The position numbers and the translations under genes are program-made. Shown here piece by piece: positions 1 through 6,123 of a stretch of 9,568 nucleotides of DNA (within the stretch, counting starts at the first letter, position 1; each line of letters starts with the position of its first letter). Source of the DNA: Planctomycetes bacterium UBA4800 (GTDB lineage Bacteria; Planctomycetota; UBA8108; UBA8890; UBA8898); assembly GCA_002402755.1 (NCBI GenBank), contig DHGK01000041.1, positions 11,753 through 21,320 of the forward strand, in the 5' to 3' direction. The notes below the pieces were generated by a model. The model was not told the origin of the DNA. It worked only from the letters and a program-made list of their open reading frames with translations, and made no database searches.

Positions 1-96
1 CACGTATTCGTCGAGGACATAGACCTGGCCATGTCCCTTGAGAAGGTCGCGTTCTTCGCGCGCCGGGGACAGCAGATGGAAAGGAAACACGCATGA
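1..96 (+). CDS. 3' end of an unrecognised gene upstream of hydC (partial)
   Basis: Frame 1 is open from the window edge to a TGA at 94-96 and encodes the last 31 residues of a protein whose start lies outside the window. The other two plus-strand frames are closed by stops within the first 40 bases. Third codon positions are mostly G or C, as in the neighbouring genes. The TGA overlaps the hydC start as ATGA (93-96), a layout typical of translationally coupled genes in one operon, so this gene is probably the preceding operon member. The tail ends in a basic stretch (FARRGQQMERKHA). I do not recognise the family. Genes found in this position in other trimeric hydrogenase operons include kinase-like ATPases, PHP-domain and DRTGG-domain proteins, but nothing visible here selects one of them. 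Confidence 0.55.
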   Translation, partial: HVFVEDIDLAMSLEKVAFFARRGQQMERKHA

Positions 97-575
97 GCGC
101 CCAGACCGTCGAAACGATCCTGACGCAGCATCAGGGCGCCTCGCGCGACGCGTTGATCCCGATCCTGCAGGAGGTGCAGGAGGCCGAGGGATTCCTGTCG
201 CGGGAGGCGGTGATCAAGATCAGCAAGCACCTCAAGCTTCCCGCAAGCAAGATCTACGGCGTGGCGACGTTCTACAACCAGTTCCGCTTCCAGCCCAAGG
301 GCAAGTACCACGTCATGGTGTGCCGCGGGACCGCCTGCCACGTCAAGGGCTCGCTCAAGGTCCTCGACACGGCCATGAAGCAACTCAAGCTCAGCCCCGG
401 GCAGACATCCCGCGATCGGATGTTCAGCCTGGAGGTCGTCGCCTGCATGGGCGCGTGCGGCCTGGCGCCGGTCGTCAACGTGAACGGAGAGTTCTACGCC
501 AAGGTGTCGCCGCGCAAGTTGACGCAGATCATTCAGAGCTGCCGCGAGAAGGAGGCCGCCAATGCACACGGGTGA
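93..575 (+). CDS. hydC: NuoE-like [2Fe-2S] subunit of trimeric [FeFe]-hydrogenase (HydC/HndA type)
   Basis: This 160-residue protein is the small thioredoxin-fold [2Fe-2S] subunit that partners the NuoF-like subunit in NAD-linked hydrogenases and in complex I. The N-terminal helical part (about 1-60) contains the family segment IYGVATFYNQF. The cluster ligands are C77 and C82 (CRGTAC, C-x4-C) and C118 and C122 (CMGAC, C-x3-C), the standard four-cysteine NuoE pattern. The length is normal for the family. The ATG at 93 is preceded by a purine-rich GGAAAGG about 8 bases away and overlaps the upstream stop as ATGA. The 3' end overlaps the hydB start by 14 bases. Its cluster is expected to sit near the FMN of HydB in the cytoplasmic complex. 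The family call is firm. Assignment to a hydrogenase rather than to complex I rests on the hydA gene two positions downstream. Confidence 0.95.
   Translation: MSAQTVETILTQHQGASRDALIPILQEVQEAEGFLSREAVIKISKHLKLPASKIYGVATFYNQFRFQPKGKYHVMVCRGTACHVKGSLKVLDTAMKQLKLSPGQTSRDRMFSLEVVACMGACGLAPVVNVNGEFYAKVSPRKLTQIIQSCREKEAANAHG
549..555 (+). promoter_or_regulatory. Shine-Dalgarno site of hydB inside hydC
   Basis: AAGGAGG lies 6 bases before the ATG at 562 and inside the last codons of hydC. It supports the start at 562 and implies coupled translation of hydC and hydB across their 14-base overlap. Confidence 0.75.
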
Positions 576-3500
576 TTTCGTTCGTCCGGCGTCGCCGGGA
601 AAATGCTGGGCCGAGCCGCCGGCGCCGTCGCCGGATCTCCTGGGCTGGATCAAAGCGGGCCCCTTCGCGGCCGCGCGCGCCGGGGATCCCAGGAAGACCG
701 CGGAGCTGCTCGCCTCGCTGCGCCGCGAAACGCTCGCAACGCCCGTCGTCTTCGTGGGCGCGGGCACCTGCGGCCTGGGCGCCGGCGCGGGCAAGACCCT
801 CGCGGCGATCAAGGAGTGGCTCGCGGCGCACAAGAGCGCCGCGCAGGTCGTCGAGACGGGCTGCATCGGACTGTGCTCCGAGGAGCCCATCGTGGACTTC
901 CAGCTCCCCGGCCGCGCACGCGTGAGCTTCGGCGGCGTCACGGCCGAGAAGGTTCCGGATCTCCTGGCCGCGATGCTCGGCAAGGGTACGATCCCCGCGG
1001 GCGACGGCGTCCTCGGGCAGTTCTGCAGCGGCGCCAAGGCGTGGGACGGCGTTCCGCAGCTCGATGCGCACTCGTTCCTCCGGCCCCAGTACCGCGTCGT
1101 CCTGGCGGCGAGCGGCATCATCGATCCGAGCAGCATCGATGAGTACATCGCCTGGGGCGGCTACTCGGCCGCGACCAAGGCGCTCAAGACCATGACGCCG
1201 GACGACGTGTGCAACTGCGTCGAGGCGAGCGGGCTGCGCGGCCGCGGCGGCGGCGGCTTCCCGACCGGGAAGAAATGGAAGTTCGCGCGCCAGGCGGCCG
1301 GCGACCAGAAGTACCTCATCTGCAACGCGGACGAGGGCGACCCCGGCGCGTTCATGGACAGGGCGGTCGGCGAGAGCGATCCCCATCGGCTGCTCGAGGG
1401 CATGATCATCGCGGCCTACGCCATCGGCGCGACCAAGGCATACATCTATATCCGCGCGGAGTACCCCCTCGCGATCACGCGCCTCACGGAGGCCATCGCC
1501 CAGGCCCGCGCCTGCGGACTTCTCGGCCGGAACATCCTTGACACCGGCAACAACCTCGAGATCGTGATCAAGATGGGCGCCGGCGCGTTCGTCTGCGGCG
1601 AGGAGACCGCGCTGATTCACTCGATCGAGGGGCGCCGCGGCATGCCCCGGCCCCGCCCGCCCTTCCCGGCGGTCAAGGGCCTCTTCGGGAAGCCCACCGT
1701 CATCAACAACGTCGAGACCCTGGCCAACCTGCCGCTGATCCTGTACCACGGCGGCGAGTGGTACTCGGCCATGGGGACCCAGGGCAGCAAGGGCACGAAG
1801 GTGTTCGCGCTCTCCGGCATGGTCAGGCGCACGGGCCTGGTCGAGGTGCCCATGGGCACGACGCTGCGCACGGTCGTCTTCGACGTCGGCGGCGGCATCC
1901 CCAACAACAAGAAATGCAAGGCCATCCAGATCGGCGGCCCGTCGGGCGGCTGCGTCCCCGAGGCGCACCTCGACATTCCGACCGACTACGAGGCGCTCAA
2001 GAACTTCGGCACGATCATGGGCTCGGGCGGCCTGGTCGTCGTCGACGAGAACACCTGCATGGTCGACTTCGCCAAGTTCTTCATGGAGTTCATCCAGAGC
2101 GAGAGCTGCGGCAAGTGCATCCCGTGCCGCGAGGGCACGAAGCGCATGCTGGAGATCCTGCAGGCCGTGTGCCGCCCGCGCAAGCGCGAAGAGGATATCG
2201 ACGCGCTCCTGCGCGTCCAGGGCATCATGTATCTCCAGAGGCTCGGGGAGACGATCAAGACGACCAGCCTCTGCGGCCTGGGGCAGACCGCGCCGAACCC
2301 GGTGCTGAGCACGCTCAAGTGGTTCCGCGACGAGTACGAGGCGCACATCTTCGACCGCCGCTGCCCGGCCGGCGCGTGCAAGGAGCTCGTCGGCGCGCCG
2401 TGCCAGAACGGCTGCCCGGTCGGCACCGAGGTCTGGCGCTACGTCGCGCACATCGCGCGCGGCGAGTACCAGGACGCCTACCGCGCCATCCGCACCGCGA
2501 ACCCGTTCCCCTCGGCCTGCGCCCGCGTCTGCCACCACCCCTGCGAGCGCACCTGCCGCGCGGGCCAGACGGGCGGCGAGCCGATCGCGATCCGCACGCT
2601 GAAGCGCTTCGTCGTCGACCGCGTCGATCCCTCGACCGCCGCGCCGGTTGTCATTCCGGCCGGCAAGGACGCGCCCAGGGTCGCGGTCATCGGCGCCGGC
2701 CCCTCGGGCCTCGCCGCCGCGCACTACCTGTCGCTCCTCGGGAACAAGGTCACGATCTTCGAGCGCGAGGCCAAGGCGGGCGGCATGCTGGTCGCGGCCA
2801 TTCCCGCGTACCGGCTGCCGCGCGAGACGCTGGAGAAGGAGATCGCGACGCTCCTCAACCAGAACACCGAGATCAAGTACGGCGTCGCGCTCGGCCGCGA
2901 CGTGACGATCGACGGCCTGTTCAAGGATGGCTACAAGGCGGTGTACCTCGCGCTCGGCGCGCATCAGAGCAAGAAACTCGATGTGCCCGACGAAGATGTG
3001 AAGGGCGTCCTGCCCGGCGTGCCGTTCCTCAAGGACTACAACCTCTACGGCAGGGAGACGGCCAAGGGGCGGGTCGGCATCATCGGCGGCGGCAACTCGG
3101 CCATCGATGCCGCGCGCGTGGCGCTCAGGGAGAAGGGCGTCGCGAGCGTCACGGTCTACTACCGCAGAACTCGCCAGGAGATGCCGGCCTACGCCGAGGA
3201 GATCGAGGCGGCGCTCCAGGAAGGCGTGAAGATCGAGGAGCTCGTCGCGCCGGTCGCGGTGCTCTCGAAGGGCGGCGCCCTCGCGGGCCTGAAGTTGATT
3301 CGCAACCGCCTCGGGGAGCGCGACGCCTCCGGCCGCGCCAAGCCGGTGCCGGTGCCCGGCTCCGAGTTCGAGGCCCAGCTCGACACGCTCATCGCGGCCA
3401 TCAGCGAGGAGGCCGAGACCGAGGGCCTCGACGGCCTCAGGAAGACGAAGTGGAACACCGTGGCGATCAACCCCGAGTCGTACGCCACGGACCGGCCGGG

Positions 3501-3834
3501 CGTGTTCGCGGGCGGCGACATGGTCACCGGCCCGAGCACGGTCGTCGGGGCGATCGCGGCGGGCAAGAACGCGGCCCTCATGATCGATCGCTGCCTGAAG
3601 GGCAAGCTCATGAAGACGCTGCCCAAGGTAGTGCTGCCCACCGTGTACGTCGAGCCGGTCCAGGTCCCGGACGAGGACGCCGAGCCCACGCAGCGCGTAC
3701 ATGCGCCGGAGCTGCCGGTGGCCAAGCGCGCGAAGTGCTTCGCCGAGGTCGAGCTGGCCGTGAGCGAGGAAGCCGCCCACTGCGAGGCGCGCCGGTGCCT
3801 GCGGTGCGACCTCGATTTCACGCAGCCCGAGTAA
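562..3834 (+). CDS. hydB: HydB fusion: thioredoxin-like [2Fe-2S] + NuoF-like diaphorase + GltD/NfnB-like flavoprotein
   Basis: This 1090-residue cytoplasmic iron-sulfur flavoprotein has three parts. Residues about 45-140 are a thioredoxin-like [2Fe-2S] domain with C70, C101 and C105. Residues about 165-600 are NuoF/HydB-like: the FMN loop GLRGRGGGGFPTGKKW (225-240), DEGDPGAFMDR, GAGAFVCGEETALI, and the [4Fe-4S] set C516, C519, C522 and C571. Residues about 600-1010 are GltD/NfnB-like: C614/C618 and C653/C657/C661/C665, the FAD fold VIGAGPSGLAAA (about 709-720), the second nucleotide fold IIGGGNSAIDAAR, the YRRTRQEMPA segment typical of the NADP-binding family, and the closing VFAGGDMVTGPSTVVGA. 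A cysteine tail follows (C1074, C1079, C1082). Canonical HydB/HndC continues after CPAGxCK into a two-[4Fe-4S] ferredoxin domain; here the GltD module takes that place. A comparable NuoF-GltD fusion is the large subunit of the Sporomusa Stn transhydrogenase. NAD(H) at the NuoF part and NADP(H) at the GltD part are expected from family knowledge but not shown. Confidence 0.93.
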   Translation: MHTGDFVRPASPGKCWAEPPAPSPDLLGWIKAGPFAAARAGDPRKTAELLASLRRETLATPVVFVGAGTCGLGAGAGKTLAAIKEWLAAHKSAAQVVETGCIGLCSEEPIVDFQLPGRARVSFGGVTAEKVPDLLAAMLGKGTIPAGDGVLGQFCSGAKAWDGVPQLDAHSFLRPQYRVVLAASGIIDPSSIDEYIAWGGYSAATKALKTMTPDDVCNCVEASGLRGRGGGGFPTGKKWKFARQAAGDQKYLICNADEGDPGAFMDRAVGESDPHRLLEGMIIAAYAIGATKAYIYIRAEYPLAITRLTEAIAQARACGLLGRNILDTGNNLEIVIKMGAGAFVCGEETALIHSIEGRRGMPRPRPPFPAVKGLFGKPTVINNVETLANLPLILYHGGEWYSAMGTQGSKGTKVFALSGMVRRTGLVEVPMGTTLRTVVFDVGGGIPNNKKCKAIQIGGPSGGCVPEAHLDIPTDYEALKNFGTIMGSGGLVVVDENTCMVDFAKFFMEFIQSESCGKCIPCREGTKRMLEILQAVCRPRKREEDIDALLRVQGIMYLQRLGETIKTTSLCGLGQTAPNPVLSTLKWFRDEYEAHIFDRRCPAGACKELVGAPCQNGCPVGTEVWRYVAHIARGEYQDAYRAIRTANPFPSACARVCHHPCERTCRAGQTGGEPIAIRTLKRFVVDRVDPSTAAPVVIPAGKDAPRVAVIGAGPSGLAAAHYLSLLGNKVTIFEREAKAGGMLVAAIPAYRLPRETLEKEIATLLNQNTEIKYGVALGRDVTIDGLFKDGYKAVYLALGAHQSKKLDVPDEDVKGVLPGVPFLKDYNLYGRETAKGRVGIIGGGNSAIDAARVALREKGVASVTVYYRRTRQEMPAYAEEIEAALQEGVKIEELVAPVAVLSKGGALAGLKLIRNRLGERDASGRAKPVPVPGSEFEAQLDTLIAAISEEAETEGLDGLRKTKWNTVAINPESYATDRPGVFAGGDMVTGPSTVVGAIAAGKNAALMIDRCLKGKLMKTLPKVVLPTVYVEPVQVPDEDAEPTQRVHAPELPVAKRAKCFAEVELAVSEEAAHCEARRCLRCDLDFTQPE

Positions 3835-3861
3835 GGCCGAAGAGAAGGACAAAGGTGCAAC

Positions 3862-5583
3862 ATGATCACGTTCGAAGCTGACGGCCGTACGATCCAGGCC
3901 AACGAAGGCGAGACGATTCTGACGGCGCTCAAGCGCGAGGGCATTCACGTGCCCACGCTCTGCCACATGGAAGGGCTGCCGCCGAGCGGCGCCTGCCGCC
4001 TGTGCGTGGTCGAGGTCGAGGGCACGCCGACGCTGGCGCCGGCGTGCTCCTACCCGGTCGCGCCGGGCATGAAGATCAACACTCGATCGCCCAGGGTGCT
4101 CGAGGCGCGCAAGACCAACGTGGAGCTCCTCCTGAGCAACCACCCCGATGACTGCCTGTACTGCTCGCGCAACGGCAAGTGCGACCTCCAGGGCCTGGCG
4201 ATGGAGATGGGAATCCGCCAGCGCCTGTACCGCGGCAAGAAGACGACGCGGGAGATGGACGTCTCCAGCCCCTCGATCCTGCGCGACCCGGACAAGTGCA
4301 TCCTCTGCGGCCGCTGCGTGCGCGTGTGCGAGGAGGTGCAGGGCGTCTCCGCCATCGACTTCATCAACCGCGGCTCGCGCGCCTTCATCGGCACCGCGTT
4401 CGACACGGGCCTCAATCTTTCGAGCTGCGTCAACTGCGGCCAGTGCGTGCTCGTGTGCCCGACGGGCGCCCTCAGCGAGACGAGCTCGCTTGCGGACGTC
4501 GTCGCGGCTCTGTCGGACCCGGACAAGATGGTCGTCGCCCAGCACGCCCCCGCCGTGTCGGTGAGCCTCGCCGAGGAGTTCGGCGTCAAGCCCGGCACGG
4601 ATCTGGACGGCAAGATGGTCGCCGCCCTCAGGCGCATCGGCTTCGACCGCGTCTTCGACACGTCCTTCACGGCCGACTTGACGATCATGGAGGAGGGCTC
4701 GGAGCTCGTCCACCGCATCAAGACGGGCGGCGTCCTGCCCATGCTGACGAGCTGCTCGCCGGGCTGGATCAAGTTCGTCGAGGAGTTCTACCCGGAGTTC
4801 ATCCCCAACATCTCGACCTGCAAGAGCCCGCAGCAGATGATGGGCGCCGTCATCAAGAGCTTCTTCGCGCAGCGCGAGGCGGTCGACCCGGCCAAGATCG
4901 TCAGCGTGTCGATCATGCCCTGCACGGCCAAGAAGTTCGAGTGCTCGCGGCCCGAGATGGCGCCCGGCCACGTTCCCGACGTCGACTACGTCCTGACGAC
5001 CCGCGAGCTCGGGCAGCTCCTGCGCATGTTCGGTGTCGATCTGGCGGCCATGGAACCCGAGGCGGCCGACACGCCCTTCGGCGAGCGTTCGAGCGCGGGC
5101 AAGATCTTCGGCGCGAGCGGCGGCGTCATGGAGGCGGCCGTGCGCTCGGCCTACTTCCTGATCACGGGCAAGGAGTACCCCGAGCTCAAGATCCAGCCGG
5201 TCCGCGGCATGCAGGGCTGCAAGGAGGTGCGCCTGAACGTGGACGGCCTGGAGCTCGGCGCCGCGGTCGTGAGCGGCCTCGGGCAGGCGCGCAAGCTCCT
5301 CGATCAGCTCAAGGCGGGCCGGAAAGACCTGCACTTCATCGAGGTCATGACCTGCCCCGGCGGGTGCATCAACGGCGGCGGCCAGCCGCTCAAGGCCGAC
5401 ATGGAAGCGGTCAAGTCGCGCATGCAGGCGCTGTACAAGATCGACCGCGAGGAGCAGCTCCGGGTGAGCCACCGCAACAAGTGGGTCCTCAGGCTCTACG
5501 AGGAGTTTCTCGGGAAACCGCTCGGCGAGACGAGCCACCGCCTGCTTCACACGCATTACGCCAAGCGCGATGTGTTGCTATGA
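3862..5583 (+). CDS. hydA: [FeFe]-hydrogenase catalytic subunit, NAD-linked trimeric type (HydA/HndD)
   Basis: This 573-residue protein interconverts protons and H2 at an H-cluster. The N-terminus is NuoG-like. It has a [2Fe-2S] domain (C34, C45, C48, C62), a His-Cys [4Fe-4S] site (H94, C98, C101, C107) and a two-[4Fe-4S] ferredoxin domain (CILCGRCVRVC from 146; CVNCGQCVLVCP from 189). The H-cluster domain (about 220-570) shows all three signatures: L1 TSCSPGW (296-302), L2 IMPCTAKKFE (C353) and L3 EVMTCPGGCINGGGQP (C498, C502). L1 has Ser299 where the well-studied enzymes have a second Cys. The length matches HndD. There is no C-terminal [2Fe-2S] extension of the kind I recall in the Thermotoga HydA, and no signal peptide, so it is cytoplasmic. 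The start at 3862 has AAAGG 6 bases upstream, and the gap after hydB is 27 bases. No maturase genes (hydE, hydF, hydG) lie in the window. Confidence 0.96.
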   Translation: MITFEADGRTIQANEGETILTALKREGIHVPTLCHMEGLPPSGACRLCVVEVEGTPTLAPACSYPVAPGMKINTRSPRVLEARKTNVELLLSNHPDDCLYCSRNGKCDLQGLAMEMGIRQRLYRGKKTTREMDVSSPSILRDPDKCILCGRCVRVCEEVQGVSAIDFINRGSRAFIGTAFDTGLNLSSCVNCGQCVLVCPTGALSETSSLADVVAALSDPDKMVVAQHAPAVSVSLAEEFGVKPGTDLDGKMVAALRRIGFDRVFDTSFTADLTIMEEGSELVHRIKTGGVLPMLTSCSPGWIKFVEEFYPEFIPNISTCKSPQQMMGAVIKSFFAQREAVDPAKIVSVSIMPCTAKKFECSRPEMAPGHVPDVDYVLTTRELGQLLRMFGVDLAAMEPEAADTPFGERSSAGKIFGASGGVMEAAVRSAYFLITGKEYPELKIQPVRGMQGCKEVRLNVDGLELGAAVVSGLGQARKLLDQLKAGRKDLHFIEVMTCPGGCINGGGQPLKADMEAVKSRMQALYKIDREEQLRVSHRNKWVLRLYEEFLGKPLGETSHRLLHTHYAKRDVLL

Positions 5584-5635
5584 TGGGCGTTTCGGCGCCT
5601 GAACCCGCAATGCACATGAACGGACAAGGACAACG

Positions 5636-6070
5636 ATGAGCGCAAAGAAAAGGATCCTGATTGTGGACGACGACCCGGATGTCGTCGACCAGCTCACGCT
5701 CGCCCTGCAAGGCCAGGGCTACGAGATCGTGAGCGCGGGCAGCCAGGCCGAAGCCGAGGAGACGCTCCTCACGGTGCGACCCGACCTGGCGATCTTCGAT
5801 CTCATGATGGAAGAGAAGGACTCGGGGTTCGTACTCTGCCACCACATGAAGAAGCTCTACCCCGAGACGCCGGTTATCATGCTCACGGCCGTGACGGCCG
5901 CGACTGGCATCTCCTTCAGCGCGCAGTCGCCCGAGGCCCGGTCGTGGATCAAGGCCGACAAGGTGCTCGACAAGCCGGTCCGGCCGGAACAGATCCGCGT
6001 CGAGGTCAGGAAGCTCCTGAATGAACCGGAGCCCGCCGCCGAGCATCACGCGCCGGCCGATCACCGCTGA
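5636..6070 (+). CDS. single-domain response regulator (CheY-like receiver)
   Basis: This 144-residue protein is a stand-alone receiver domain. Visible motifs are the acidic cluster D11-D12-D13 (ILIVDDDPD), the phosphoacceptor D55 (IFDLMMEEKDSGF), the switch T84 (IMLTAV) and K113 (LDKPV). T84 and K113 are 29 residues apart, against 22 in CheY, so the beta4-alpha4 region (about 86-108) is enlarged. No DNA-binding or enzymatic output domain follows, only a 16-residue polar, histidine-containing tail. It lies 52 bases after hydA and 53 bases before nfnAB, in the same direction, with AAGGA 5 bases before its ATG. No histidine kinase is visible in the window. It could act by protein contact, in a phosphorelay, or on a sigma or anti-sigma system. 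The receiver call is firm; its role is unknown. Confidence 0.93.
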   Translation: MSAKKRILIVDDDPDVVDQLTLALQGQGYEIVSAGSQAEAEETLLTVRPDLAIFDLMMEEKDSGFVLCHHMKKLYPETPVIMLTAVTAATGISFSAQSPEARSWIKADKVLDKPVRPEQIRVEVRKLLNEPEPAAEHHAPADHR

Positions 6071-6109
6071 GACGGACTTCGCCGAGCCGCGCGCGGCCCG
6101 GCATTTCGC

Positions 6110-6115
6110 AAGGAG
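6110..6115 (+). promoter_or_regulatory. Shine-Dalgarno site of nfnAB
   Basis: AAGGAG lies 8 bases before the ATG at 6124. It supports that start even though it gives the protein an extension of about 30 residues before the first recognisable NfnA segment (KIIEKQRLAE, from residue 36). Confidence 0.7.
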
Positions 6116-6123
6116 CAGACTCC

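Noticed and set aside
63..72. CCGGGGACAG matching the core of the REP-like element near the window start
   Set aside because: It lies within the coding tail at 1-96, lacks the rest of the 23-mer and has no inverted partner. A chance 10-base match in GC-rich DNA is the simpler reading.
38..925. A 295-codon plus-strand frame overlapping hydC and the start of hydB
   Set aside because: It is Arg/Ser/Ala-rich and out of frame with two proteins that have clear cysteine motifs and good ribosome binding sites.
2362..3834. Small subunit of glutamate synthase as the function of the HydB C-terminal part
   Set aside because: There is no gltB, and the domain is covalently joined to a NuoF-like diaphorase with intact FMN and cluster motifs. 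The electron-transfer role fits better.
529..5556. A 1675-codon open frame on the minus strand covering hydC, hydB and hydA
   Set aside because: It is a shadow of the strongly GC-biased codons of the plus-strand genes. It is low-complexity (Arg, Ala, Asp, Leu, Val), has no domain, and the plus strand encodes three well-recognised proteins throughout.
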